A DNA stretch of 64,000 nucleotides, from NCBI GenBank assembly GCA_027422505.1, contig JAPQWV010001347.1, positions 30,769 to 94,768 on the forward strand, in the 5' to 3' direction. Position numbers and translations under genes: made by a program. The DNA is from Craterostigma plantagineum (Eukaryota > Streptophyta > Magnoliopsida > Lamiales > Linderniaceae). The notes below the pieces were generated by a model. The model was not told the DNA's origin and searched no databases. It saw nothing but the letters and a program-made list of their open reading frames with translations. Below are positions 20,554 to 32,179 of this stretch, piece by piece (within the stretch, counting starts at the first letter, position 1; every line of letters begins with the position of its first letter).

Positions 20554-22749
20554 TGTAATACCCGTAAATTTTAATACGGGATTATCAGAATTTTAATATA
20601 AATCAATTAGGTAATGTTGCAAGTTAGGAAGTTTGATAAAGAAATTCAGGTCGCCGGACGAAATTACGAATTTACTAATTTCAGAATTACTTTAACACTT
20701 ACCAAAGACTTAAATGAACTTATATAATTAAGAACCAATTAACTTGGGCCATATTAATTGGGTAATGTTTCGAGTTAAAGCCCACAAGCCCAAAGTTTGA
20801 GATAAATATAAGATTACTTAATTCCAGGTAAAACTCGTCATCTGCCAAGTTGTCTAATCACGTCATTCCTTTTTAAAACCTTACTTCAGTATATATACTT
20901 AACTTAGTAAATGAAACTCCCATTTAGCAAAGCAACGAAAAATAGGAGAAGAACAAAGAGCTACAACTTCATACACCCAACAAATCGAAAGGACCTAAAG
21001 AGAATTGAGGTATAATTCTTTAACTTAGCATAGATTGACCATCTCCATGTATTATATACATAAATCTACGAGTTATTGTAGTCAAGTTGGTAATCATAAG
21101 AGAATCTCACCTTAAAACCCGTGAGTGTGATTCACAATCATAGGTATAATTTATGTGGTTTATTTAGTATTTTAAATAAATAAGATGATGTCTTCGTAAC
21201 TTATATTAATCGATTTGGGTGTTTGAATGGTTGATAAGATGCTTAGAATTTAAGGAATATACAGATTTTGAAGTTTGATTCGTTAGTGGGTACATGATCA
21301 GGTTTTTGGACTTAGGAAAAGATTTCTATATATACATTCACACCTTTTGATATTTTAGGTTTTCGGCAATGATAGTATTATGTATTAGACCCCACGGTTT
21401 TTGGAACTTCCTTATGTATTAAATTTTCATAGTAGTTAGAGTATTCAACGAGTTCGGCATCTGATAGCTAAGTTCTGCATTCTACTTTATACATAGAAGT
21501 CTTCAATATGGTTTTAAAGTTTTCGGTGCCTTTCTTCTCCTAGAAGTTTCGGCAAGTAAGATTTTAATATATTAGTTTTTTCTCTTCGGTATTAATATAA
21601 TATAAGTACCGTCTTCAACATGTGTCTTTAAGTTTTCAGTATGGACATAAAGATTTTTCGACCTACCTATATTTGTAAAGTTGTTGGGTTATTAGGATTT
21701 TCATTATTTTAGGGTTTTGATAATTTTAGGGTTTTCGATATGTAGGGTTTGGAAATATTTCGATGCTCTGAGGTTCGAGGCGTAGGGAATTTCCCAGATA
21801 TCGTGGTTGACTTTATTGGGAGGACGGGTAGGTGAAACTCACCTACGGCACGTAAACATTATGTGATACTTATGTGCTTATGTGATTTACACGTGTTTTT
21901 ACGTATATTTTATTGGAATCACGAATTCATATGTTATCACGTTTATATTGCATGGGATATGCATATCATATCACAGTGGTGAGATACCGTGTGGAGACGG
22001 TAATATTTGGGCGTACCGCTGAGCGGGGTAGTTCGAGATGATTGTGATTATTGACTCGTTGAGGAGTCGAGGTTAGTACTCATATGACACCTGACGGCAG
22101 ACAGGCGTGATCGATCTGTCTACTCGGGCGTGAACGTCCCGAGTGCAAAACCGTCGTGATTTTATTATTTTCAGCGGGGGGACATTGACAGGGCAGTTGT
22201 GTGAACGTCAAAACGCTGTCAATGTCGGCAACCGCTTACGGAAGAGCGACCTAGTAGGGCAGTTGCGTGAACGTCAAAACGCTGCTAGTGTAAGCTTCCG
22301 TTATGTTATAGGCGCGCGAGGTGTCGAGTCTGACCTAGGGCCCTGTGTTGTGTGATTTGAGATAGGGTTGTGGGAAAAGAAAGAGTGAACATTGCATGCG
22401 AGACGTTAGGTTTGAGAATGGGGTGTGAGCGCACGTTGCATACATGCATGTTTCACCTACTGAGCGAGGAGCTCAGTGTTTACGTGTTGTAGGTACATTT
22501 GAGTCCGGCGCTGATGTGCGTCGCGACTAGGCGGGCTGACGGCGGTGCTCCACGGACTTTTGAGGGCAAGGCTTGTACATGGATGCGACTTGTGGAGCGA
22601 CGTTAGGATCTTTCATATTATGATATTTTGGGGCTACGGCCCGTGTATATTAATATATTTTAGTTTAGAATTTTTTTTGACGGGTGTTCCGCGATTTACG
22701 TTGCGAAAATCCGCCACTAACCTTAATTGGAAAAAGTAGGGTCGCCACA
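20554..22749 (+). repeat. Array LTR 4 (copy 1)
   Basis: 2196 bp, the shortest. It lacks about 50 bp (the stretch around ATGTTAAGATTTAGATATC) near 21200 and has GGCTTGTACATGG near 22570. The same deletion is in LTR 4 of copy 2, so these are true counterparts. Ends CGCCACA directly before the TATG flank. Confidence 0.92.
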
Positions 22750-22753
22750 TATG

Positions 22754-24105
22754 AGAAATGATAGAGTATGAGAAAAAGGTAAAGGAACTAACGAAGAGTT
22801 TCGATTGTTGTGAAATTGTACAGGTCCCCAGAGAAGAGAACCATAAAGCGGATTATCTAGCCAAATTGGCAAAGTCGGGAGCTACCACCAGGGAAGAAGA
22901 GATCACATACTTAATGATAGAGAAGGAAAGAGCCGGGGAGCTCGTAGAGACGGAAGAACCACTGGAGGCCCCCATCGTAAGAATCCTATGGAGCTACAAG
23001 ATAAGAAAGGGTACAACCAGTTCTGTTTAATCGATGGTCACTTATTTAAATAATCTTTTATCCATTACGCTCGCTGTCTCTCCAAAGAAGAAGGCGAAAA
23101 GGTGTTAGAGGAGATCCACGAAGGATGTACAGGGGACCACGCGGGGTACAAGTCCTTACAAAAAGGGTGATAAGGGTCGGCTACTTCTGGCCACTCTCAA
23201 TGGAGTTGCGAGGGAGATAGTGAAAAGATGCGCCAATTGCCAGAAATACGGGCCACGAATCCACACCCCCGCGGAAAGCCTATGCATTCCCATGTCCTTT
23301 CGAAAATGGGGAATCGACATTGTAGGTCCTTTCCCTGAGGGAAAGCGCAGAAGAAATTCATCATCGTAGCTGTAGATTATTTTAGCAAATGGGTCGAAGC
23401 AAAGCTGTGGCCGCGATTGACGAAGAAAGGGTGATCGAGTTCCTTTAGAAGAACATCCTACTGTCGCTATGGAGCTCCAAGTATCCTCATCTCTGACAAC
23501 GAACAGTTCTGCGGAGCTAAGACGAGGAATTTCTGCGAAGGTATGAAAATTACCAAAGGTTCGTGTCAGTAGGTCATCCACAAGCGAATGACAGGCAGAG
23601 GTTACCAATCGAACCATCCTCAAGGGAATCAAAGCCCAGCTCGAGCAAGACGGGAATAAATGGGTGGAGGCACTGGATGCGGTCCTTTGGGCCTACAGAA
23701 CCAGTCCTCGGAAGCCACTGGAGAAACCCCCTTCTGCCTCTGTCATCCTCGCAAAAATCGGCATTGAGACGCATCGGATGTTGTCTTACGATGAGCTGCA
23801 GAATAGGCAACTAAGAAGGGAAGATCTGGACTTGATCGAGGAGGTGCAAGAAGAAGCGAGACTAAGGATAGAAAAATATAATAAAGGCAATGTACGACAG
23901 GAAGGTGCGGCTCAGGGGATTTCAGCAGGGAGAACTAGTGCTCAGAAGGGCGAATGTCCGACGACCTCTAAAGAAGATGGAAGCGCCCTGGGAAGGACCT
24001 AATCATCGCATTACAAAGGTGCTATGAGGAGGAGCTTACGACTTAGAAGATGCAGAAGGGAGGGCCTTGCCTCGTCCCTAGAACATATCTAACTTGAAAA
24101 AGTTT
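22754..24105 (+). pseudogene. Gypsy RNase H C-terminus and integrase (copy 1)
   Basis: The integrase inserts the DNA copy into the genome. The frame at 22758-23030 finishes RNase H (IVQVPREENHKADYLAKLAKSG). After breaks, an HHCC zinc-binding region follows (HEGCTGDHAGYKSL and CANCQKYG, about 23115-23250). Then the catalytic core, GIDIVGPFPEG (first Asp near 23315), FIIVAVDYFSKWVEA, and ISDNE-QFCGAK (second Asp near 23495). The third acidic residue falls in a shifted stretch near 23600. The C-terminal part has DLDLIEEVQEEARLRIEKYNK (23830-23890) and a chromodomain-free GAYDLEDAEGRALP-like ending near 24070. Many frameshifts and stops (23029, 23052, 23168, 23445). Not functional. Confidence 0.88.
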
Positions 24106-24276
24106 TATGTGTAAAATCACTATATATTAGGGGGAGGGGACGTACTCTTTTGCCTTATCCAAGGATTTTACCTCAAGAGAGGTTTTGCCTGGATAAGGTT
24201 TTAACGAGGCGTACCTTCTTGTCGGAATATAAGGACTTTATTTATATAATAAAAGGTGCACATAATAATATAATCG

Positions 24277-24472
24277 ATGCCAAAGGTCGACGGACCTGCG
24301 GTGTACAGGACGTCAAAGATGATATATCTGCGATGTGATGATGCCAAAGGTCGACAGACCTGCGGTGTACAGGACACCAAAGATGATATATCTGCGGTGT
24401 GATGATATCCACAAGGGTGTAATAGATACCGCCGCCGACGGGCTGCGGCGTACAGGACACCAAAGGCTCTCA
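24277..24472. repeat. 64-bp tandem repeat, about three units (copy 1)
   Basis: Two close units at 24277-24340 and 24341-24404 share ATGCCAAAGGTCGAC, CCTGCGGTGTACAGGAC and AAAGATGATATATCTGCG. A third degenerate unit runs to about 24472. Non-coding, in the 3' zone of the Gypsy element. Confidence 0.85.
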
Positions 24473-24611
24473 GTAAGCTTGCGACGTGAATGGTAGCAGG
24501 GATCCCCACAGTTCCAAAGACCTAAAGGTCCGTACTAAATTTGCTAAGGAGAAGAGAACCTAGCACAGAACAACACCTGAGGACAAGGATGACGGTCTTT
24601 GCAACCAAGGC

Positions 24612-24860
24612 GTGCCTAGAATTTGTACTTGGCTTACGAATCGTTAAACGTGCCGACGCTATAACCGTGCTTAGAATTCATACTTGGCTTACGATTTGTT
24701 AAAGCGTGCCGGCGCTATAACCATGCTTAAAATCGTACTTGGCTTACGAATCGTTAATCGTGCCGGCACTATAACCGTGCTTAAAATTCGTACTTGACTT
24801 ACGAATCATAACCGCGCCTAAATTCGTACTTGGCCTGAACGCCCCGGTGCTATAACCATG
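24612..24860. repeat. 55-bp tandem repeat, four to five units (copy 1)
   Basis: Units begin near 24612, 24667, 24723, 24777 and 24814 (last one short). Shared core: GTGCTTAGAATTCGTACTTG, GCTTACGAATCGTTAA, GTGCCGGCGCTATAACC. Non-coding. Confidence 0.88.
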
Positions 24861-24929
24861 TTCAGACTCACATTTGGGAAACAAACATAAGTGGAAAAAT
24901 GGTGAGGTCCCCATCGAATTAAGGGAAGT

Positions 24930-27539
24930 TGTGCTGACCCTCGTTTTCTAATTAGAAATAGTGGCGGATTTCCACAACGCAACCGCGGAAGGCCCGTCTA
25001 ATTAAAACTTTCTCCCTCAAAATAATATACATTACTATAAAAATATCCGTCTGGGCAAAAGCCCCTAAGTGTCAACAGAACAAAATTCTTAAAGCCGCTC
25101 CACGGGTCTTCATCCATGTACCGCACCGCCCTCAAAAGTCCGTGGAGCACCGCCACCAGCCGCCTCAGTCTTGACGTGTATTCGCGTCAAACTCAGTACC
25201 TACAACACTAAACACTGAGTGATTCGCCCAGTAGGTGAATAAAATGCATGTATGCAAGTGTGCACTCAACCCTGATCCCAATATCTCACAACATGATATA
25301 ATGCACACTCTTTCATTTTCCACATTCCTATTTCACATCACACGACACAGGGCTCTAGGTTAGGCCCGGCACCAACGCGTGCAATAGACTACTGGGAGGC
25401 CACCCCAAGTCTCGCGGTGAGCTACGCCGGTAGTGCACTGATCGATCACGTCAATGGCCCCCTACCAGGTCGTATATCTCCCGCACCAAAACAAAAATCC
25501 CATCTGGCGGTATGCGCCTCGAATCGATCACGTCCGAGTAGACAGATCAACCACGTCCGTCTCCGCCAAGTGCCCTGCGAGCCCAACCTCGACTCCGCTA
25601 CGAGCCACAAATCACAATCACCACATTCTACCCCATACGTCAGTATCTCAAATCATCACCGTCTCAATACGGTGTAATCACCTCTCGTTCTGGCGTGATA
25701 TGCATGTGCCATGCATGTACAAGAAATCTCATAAAAACATGATTCACATGAAAGGTACGTAAAACAAGTAAAACACATAAATCACAGAAATCATCGAATC
25801 ACATAACAGCACATAAATCACATATGTGTTTACGCATTGTAGATGGATGATCCACCTATCTGTCCTCCCGCTACAGTCAAATATGAAGTTCGGTGGAGTC
25901 TCTATAGACCGGTGCTCTGGACATAATAATTTTATCCGTATATATGCAAATTCTCGAACTATATTGGTATAAAATAATTATATTTAAATATTAGACTCGG
26001 AAGTCAATGGTCAACCCGTTAAACTAATGCTCTCGACTTTGGTCAAAATCAAGTCAATGCCCGACTTTGAAATAACCTAAATCGCCCGATTGTCACTAAT
26101 GGTATTTACTGAAAATAAAGCTCGGCGATTTCCACTATCGGCCGAGTGATAAATCGCCGATTTGTGGTCAAAGATTGAGTCAATACCCGATTCCAAACTT
26201 AAATTCGCCCGAAATTGAAAATATTCAAACTACCTAAATCGCCCGATTCCATGTACGAAATTCCCAAGCTTTCGGCCGCTTCCAACTAATTGTAATTTTC
26301 ATTCGCCCGATTCTAGATTCGCCGATTTCTACTTAAAGGCTCAAATCGGCCGATTGGTCCCTCCTTGGAATCGCCCGATTCATCATGTTTTGAAACTTGG
26401 TGTCGCCCGATTCCAAAATCGCCGAGGTCCATCTAAGTCTTCCAATCGCCCGATTCATCTCATAAATTAATATATTATATAACTCGGCGAATTCCCAAAT
26501 CGATCGAATGTGGCTAAACTTTATTCTAAAAGTTATAATAAGCGCACGATACTCATACAAGTTAAATCGCATTATATAGTCTTAAATAAAATACAACACG
26601 TAAACAATTAAAATTGCCCGATACTAATGGATTTGCCCATTCACCCTGATTCTTTCGAAAACCCCAAAAATGGACTTCATATATCATTAAGATCAGCTTC
26701 AAAAATTATACTAGTTCCATAAAGCGGTACGCCTTAAATAATCAAAGTCTCCATTAATTCATCACAGTACATATTTTATCTCTTTAGTTGCTTGCAAGAT
26801 ATATGAGCCCGACTTTAAAAAATTAGGGTTTGCTAAACTAATATACTACTATAATTATCTTGCAAAAATCATCCTACTTCCAGAAAGGATGCGTCCTAAT
26901 ACTAATGTCTTAAAAACACCAAAAATTAAAGATTGTTAAAGCTCGACACTCGTGCTCATAGTCGTTACCTAGTCATGAAATTCATTTATAACTAATGAAA
27001 TGATCTGAGTATATTAAGTTCAAGAATTATACCTTACTTAAGGTTTCGAGCTGTTGAATGTAATTGGGTTCCTTTCGTTTTCCTGCTCCTTTTCTTCGTG
27101 TGATCTTGTTTGTAGGTAGCGAATTTGTTTTTAACTCATAAGCTAAGGATATATACTGCCATATAATGTTCGAAAGTTGATATTGATTAGACTCTTGATA
27201 GCTAACGACTCTTACCTTAGGATTAAGAAATCTCATGGTTATCTTATTTTTGGGCTTGGTGGACTTTAAGTTCCAATTTATTAAATTAGTTGTAGCCCAA
27301 TCTTATATCTTTTAGTACCATTACTTTTATTTAATTCTTCTCATAAATTTCGAAATTGGTTCAAACCATAAGAATTATACATTTGTTCTGCGACTAGGAT
27401 TTCTTTATCAAACTTCCTAAATCTCATAAGAATTTATACATTTGTTCTGTGACTATGATTTCTTTATCAAACTTCCTAAATCCCAAAATTATATATGTAA
27501 TTGCATCAAAATCCCGTATTAAAATTTACGGGTATTACA
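24930..27539 (-). mobile_element. Solo LTR of a related chromovirus-like family, minus strand (copy 1)
   Basis: 2610 bp. On the minus strand it starts TGTAATACCCGTAAATTTTA (at 27539) and ends GGGTCAGCACA (at 24930), parallel to the array LTRs. Perfect 5-bp target duplication GAAGT at 24925-24929 and 27540-27544. No second LTR or internal region, so it is the product of LTR-LTR recombination. Diverged from the array LTRs but with the same plan: a GTTGTAGGTAC block, CCACGGACTTTTGAGGGC, and a cluster of TCGCCCGATT motifs at 26080-26640. Confidence 0.92.
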
Positions 27540-27609
27540 GAAGTCATGGGAGATTCAAAAGCAGCAAAAACAAGGATATAATGAAAAGAGGTGCATATAT
27601 TACAAGGAA

Positions 27610-27770
27610 AAAACACACACAGAAGACACATAACACCAAGGGGAGTTCAGTACATGACACCAAGGGGAGTTCAAAAGAAGACACAGAAGACACATACACA
27701 CAGAAAACACACACACAGAAGACACATAACACCAAGACACATAACCCAAGAAAGCAGCACAAGTCCTAAA
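27610..27770. repeat. ACACAGAAGACACATA simple repeat (copy 1)
   Basis: CA-rich imperfect repeats (ACACACAGAAGACACATAACACC and variants). The threonine/lysine/histidine-rich ORFs here are artefacts of this repetition. Confidence 0.8.
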
Positions 27771-27795
27771 AGGTCCAAAAAACAGGAAAAGATGT

Positions 27796-30093
27796 TCAGT
27801 ACATCACAGTAGAAAAACAAAGGAGGTCAAGAAGCAGGGCGATCCGAGGAGAAGAAGTAGCTTCCGGGAGATCTGAGATGTCGGCATGAGCAAGAACTTC
27901 CATGTGTTTCTTCGCGACCGGAACCCAGAACTCGGTATTCTCGGGAGCTCTGGGATCTCCCAGGAAACACGAAGGAAAAGGAAGCGCCTGCAGAGCGGCC
28001 ACCTCTTCATCTCCTGCCAGGCCCGCTTTGTAACCTCCTTGGAAGTAATATTGCATCAGGGGCACAAACTCCTTCAAGGAAAGGGGGTCCTTCAGATACG
28101 CCTGGCGCCAATCCCCGCTAAGTCGCTCGGAAATTTCTTCCCTGCAGCAGTAGGCATGAGGTGTTGTTGGCAGAGGCGGATGGGCGGATGGCGCCATCCT
28201 TAGCATCCTGCAGGAGGAACTCCACACCTACCCTCACCCTACGCTCCATGACGACGTCCCATTTAGCCTTTTCCTTGGCAAAGGAGTCCTTCAACTCCCT
28301 CTCCAATCGCCCCACGAAGCAGCGTGCTCCTCAAGCATCTTCTCTTTCTCAGCCTCAAAACCAACCTCAGCCTCTTCAACCGTCGCGGCCTTAGCAACTG
28401 ACAAGCTAACCTGGTCTGCTTCAACTGGTCTTGCAAAGTATGATTGACCGATTCTAGGTCCCGGATCGACAGATCAAGGGACGATTGGACGGACGCATAA
28501 TTCACCACCTGGGAATAGAAAGTGAGTCACGAAACACCACGAAAAAGTCTGAAGTAATAGCAAAACAAGAAAGCACCTTGAGAAGCTGATAGGCCAGCTG
28601 CTCCGCGTTCTCCGACTAAGAGCCTTGAGGAATGGCCTCCTTATCAGTGGGCGATACGAAACGGCCCATCAAGCTCATCCTTTCAGCCCCAGACAGCTGA
28701 TCCACAGAAAGAGAAGGACCCCCAGCAGAGGTCCCCTGAGATCCATGACGAGACAGTTCCGCTTCATCACCCAAAGGAGTGCGAAGCGTTTTCTTTGTTG
28801 TCTTTTTTCCAGGTTCCTTGGCAGAAGCGGCCTTCCTTTTAGTGCCAGAGGTACGCACCACCGCAGAAGTCATCCACGCTCCCTCAACAAGGGACCTGAG
28901 GCAGAACAGACGCCAAGGCTGATGACCCCTACGCCTGGAGCAACAGGAGCGGCCTGGGGGTTCTCCTCTTTGACCTTTGCAAGAAGGGAATACCATGGGG
29001 TCGGTCGACATGCCTGCGACAAGACATAAGAAGGGTCAAAACCAGCAGCAACTCAAAAAAGAAAAGAAAAGCCAAAAGAAGATGAGTGCCCTCGAAACAA
29101 AAAGGAACAAAAAAGGGGAAAGTCCGAAGTGGTGGAGGGCCCCTGGATGATTAACCAAGTGAAGAGGATTCAGGAGCCCCTTATCCCTGGCGTGCTGATT
29201 CAGGAAAGCTAACGCCCCCCCTCGTTACGTGGGGAACACCTCCCGGGATTTCTTAAAGGGGCCTTTTCCACCCAGTCCGTAGGGAAGTCCCACGTTCCAT
29301 CGGGAGATTTAACGAAGACATCGCGACCCTGCCAATCTTTCTCAGCTCCGTGGTTCTTCATGAAGGAATGGGTACGGCCGTCCCGAGAGGAGGAAATAGT
29401 TGCCAAGTAAAAGAAGGAGGGTTTCAAGTAGAATTGGGACAAGACTAGATCAGCATATGGCTCGACACCCGCCTCTCTCACGGCCACAAAGAAGGCAAAC
29501 AGCAAACGAAAAGCTGAAGGTTGGAATTGATTAAGAGAGACACCAAAAGCCCTAGAAACAGAAGATAAAAAAAGGCGGAACGGGGAATCGAAGGCCGGCC
29601 CTGATTTGGGCTTCCAAAAAGCAAGAAAGAGTTGCGGGGGCCGGTCCGCCCTTTGAGAAGGGACAGGCAGCACCACCGAAAAAATCCCCAAAAGACAACC
29701 CCCACAAGAGAGCCTATGCCGGCATGAGAACAAGAGGAAGCTCCAAACTTACTTGTCCCTGTCGACGAAGGAGTGGGCACAAACAGTGTCATTCTAACCC
29801 TGGAATCAGAAGTGGCAGGAGGGTCCGAAAGGATGACCAACTCATTAGATCTGGCAGGCAAACTAACCATCGCGGAGCCAGCAGCAGCGTCAAACGGGCC
29901 GGTAGAGGTCGACGGAGCTGTCCGAGAATGCGTACTCGGGCGATAACCGATTTCTTGACGGCCGATGTTTGAAGCGAGGTTTAGACATGGGGACGGGAGG
30001 TTAGGTGATGGAGAGAGTAGCAGAAGATCCAGAGTCTGAGAGATTCGCGGAGGCTAAGGATCGACCGGCAGAATCAGACGGTGAAGAAGCCAT
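27796..30093 (-). pseudogene. Antisense ORF region of the Tat-type Gypsy element (copy 1)
   Basis: On the minus strand, between integrase and the 3' end of the element. Likely start ATG at 30093 (MASSPSDSAG). A serine/proline-rich N-terminus runs to about 29755 with a frame break. A hydrophobic, conserved-looking part follows (29209-29733): AFRLLFAFFVAVREAGVEPYADLVLSQFYLKP and DWQGRDVFVKSPDGTWDFPTDWVEKAPLRNP. This resembles the plant 'putative gypsy type transposon' domain (PF04195), by memory of its pattern. Then a basic stretch (28616-28998) and a coiled-coil-like Glu/Lys/Leu segment (28118-28508: LERELKDSFAKEKAKWDVV), and a final GDWRQAYLKDP...QGGYKAG part (27804-28090). GTAAGT near 29752 and TTCCCAG near 28510 could be splice sites. 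Antisense ORFs downstream of pol are known in Tat-lineage elements; their role is unknown. Several frame breaks. Confidence 0.7.
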
Positions 30094-30172
30094 GGCGAAA
30101 GTAGACAATATGTCGTGACAGAAAGAAATAGGGAAGGAAATGAAAGGTACCTGATCAATAAATCGCCTTTTT

Positions 30173-30178
30173 GAATTC
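30173..30178. other. Tandem duplication junction (GAATTC)
   Basis: Copies 1 and 2 match up to this GAATTC and diverge at the next base (TAACC here, GCAGG at 63023). It also happens to be an EcoRI site. Confidence 0.85.
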
Positions 30179-32179
30179 TAACCTAACTGTTTAAATTTGA
30201 TAGATTGACGTTTGAGAGTAATAAGGTTAAACGTATTTTGATAGGAGAACGTCATGTAACTAATGAAGCTCTAAGGATCTAAACTTTGGAGTAATTACTT
30301 AACTGATTTACGGATATATTGAATATAATTGGACTTAGGGTAATCCTTGGGGGGAAGTAATTTTAGGTACTTAAGTGGTTTCGATTCTTTTCAGTACTAT
30401 GGTGAACCTTCGAGCATTCAATTTAGTATACTTGTTTTAATTCATATGTTCTTGAGTGTAAACTTTCGTGCTTAGGATGTAGAAAAAGGATAAGAATAGA
30501 AAATGTCGAGATCATGTTATGCTTAATAAAACTCGAGACTTATTAGCTATATCGTAATATGGTTAGAAGAATAAGAAAATGTCGAGACCCATTGTATCGA
30601 GATTTATTACACACTAGGCTCAAGGATGATGTCGACATCTATATAAAAAAATAAATATCGACATTTAGTTTAAAGAGCTCGACATTTATGCTTAATATGT
30701 ATTGAAGTCCATGTTGAAATGAAAATGTCGAGAGCTATCTATACCACATCTCGACATTTCATATCTTATAATTATTGTAACTCGACATATATATCTCGAA
30801 AGGTTACTGTGATAATGAATTCAAATAGTTCGAGATTTGTAACATATCGAGTTTTATACTAAAGCAAATGTCGAGATGTACAAATAATAAATATCGAGAT
30901 CTTTGTGTGATTTAAATGTCGAAGCTTGGTATAAGAATGTCGAAACCTATTTCTGAAATTATATTTTTAGTTTAGGTTAAGTTCTAAATTTTAGGGTTTC
31001 GAATTTATAAAAGTCGAAACTAGGGTTTTCAAATTAAGCCAATTTCGTGAAATTATAATTAGACTAACAAACCCTAATTTTATATGTTCCCATATTTAGG
31101 GTTTGAAGATTAGCGACTTACTGATAAGCTAATATCTAAGGATACCAGGTAAGTGGGAATTTCAACTACAACACATAATTTATTTGTATGTGCTTACGTG
31201 ACTATGTGCTTGAGTGTTTATTACGTGAATTATTTGACATGCTTCTGCATGGTAAGTGCTTACGATATTAATTCACGTTGCATATCCATGTGCATGCACG
31301 AGACACTTGGGGTTTATGTGAGATGAGCATGCACGGTATTTATCGCCTGAGAGCGAATAATTTTGCCGATATAGGCATTTGATGTCGACTCGCAGTTGAG
31401 TCAGGGCTACTTCTATGGCACCAGGACGGCGTGGTGCGTCGTCGATTATATTATGTATTTTATTGGGCTTCTGCCCTGTTTATTTTATTTGGGCTGATGC
31501 CCTGATAGCGGAGGGATGCGACCTGGAGGGTGCGACCTGGAAAGGACGACCTAGGGGGAAACCCTAGCGTAGGCTAACCAGCGTAGGCTACCAGCGTGGG
31601 CTACCGCACGGCAGAGGGGACGACCTGGGAGGGTGCGACCTAGGGAAACCTAGCGTAGGCTACCCAGCGTAGGTCGCTGCTGCCACATTTATCGGTGTTG
31701 GATTAGAGCTCTTTATGGTGCATAGCAAGTTAGCCGAGGGCCCTGAGAGATATGAGATCGGGTTTGTTTTATGAGGTGTGAGTTGCATTGGCGCGGATGC
31801 CTTTGCGAGGGTTTTCACGTTCACGACATTGCATATTCCTACTTACTGGGCTTTATAGCTCACCCCTTACTTTATGTGTTGTAGGTGCACGCGACCACGG
31901 TACGTGATCGCTTTTGATGGCAAGGCTTACCTTTTGAAGCTTCCAGCGACTTTTGGGGGTGGTGTGTACATGGATGCGACCTGTGTGGCCGGGCGTTAGG
32001 GTTTCTTTTGCTTCGCACTTATACACTTCCCTTGTATATAGGGTTGGAGCGATATTTTGAGCATGTACATAATGAATTCCTTTATATAAAGGAAAATTTA
32101 ATACGCATTTTCGCGTATTGTTTAATATTTAGTCACGTAAGATAACGTTAGAAAGGTTAGTAGATGGCGGGGCGCCACA
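30179..32179 (+). repeat. 5'-truncated LTR of a third related chromovirus-like family
   Basis: Ends GGGGCGCCACA at 32179, parallel to the array LTRs. It has the same succession of blocks: a motif cluster (TGTCGAGA/TCGACATT, about 16 copies, 30500-30950), TTAGGGTTTCG near 30990 and 31100, GTGTTGTAGGTGCACGC (31878), and GACTTTTGGGGG...TACATGGATGCGACCTGTG (31950-31985). A short local duplication of GCGTAGGCTACC occurs at 31565-31680. Its 5' end is lost at the duplication junction and no primer site follows, so it is a solo or 3' LTR. No coding potential. Confidence 0.75.

Larger units (their letters stand above)
12908..22749 (+). mobile_element. Multi-LTR array: four LTRs joined by three short internal segments (copy 1)
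   Basis: A 9842-bp insertion in RNase H. Layout: LTR 12908-15168, internal 15169-15472, LTR 15473-17720, internal 17721-18024, LTR 18025-20253, internal 20254-20553, LTR 20554-22749. Each internal segment has a primer site two bases after the LTR and a polypurine tract just before the next LTR. TATG flanks both ends (12904-12907, 22750-22753), consistent with one insertion at one target. No gag or pol is present, so the element depended on proteins from elsewhere. Primer site and the FRGR-type tail before the polypurine tract suggest a Del/Tekay-like chromovirus parent. The array probably grew by unequal exchange between LTRs. Confidence 0.92.
6554..30178 (+). mobile_element. Ty3/Gypsy element of Tat/Retand type, copy 1, cut before its 3' LTR
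   Basis: Order of parts: 5' LTR, primer site, gag, protease, reverse transcriptase, RNase H, integrase, repeat-rich 3' zone, antisense ORFs. It is interrupted by three later insertions: 1.7 kb in gag, a 9.8-kb multi-LTR array in RNase H, and a 2.6-kb minus-strand solo LTR after pol. The pol sequence is of the plant type with IDFRDLNKACP, PFGLKNAGATYQ and KWAIELGEY blocks. Sequence stops at GAATTC 30173-30178, where it abuts an unrelated LTR; the matching 3' LTR is seen only in copy 2. Flank before the 5' LTR is ATGAC (6549-6553). Confidence 0.9.

Noticed and set aside
27449..27812. Histidine/threonine/lysine-rich ORFs near the solo LTR
   Set aside because: Translations of an ACACAGAAGACACATA simple repeat.
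30173..30178. EcoRI site at the junction as proof of a cloning chimera
   Set aside because: A GAATTC at a breakpoint may be chance, and nothing else in the sequence points to a vector. Kept as a caution only.
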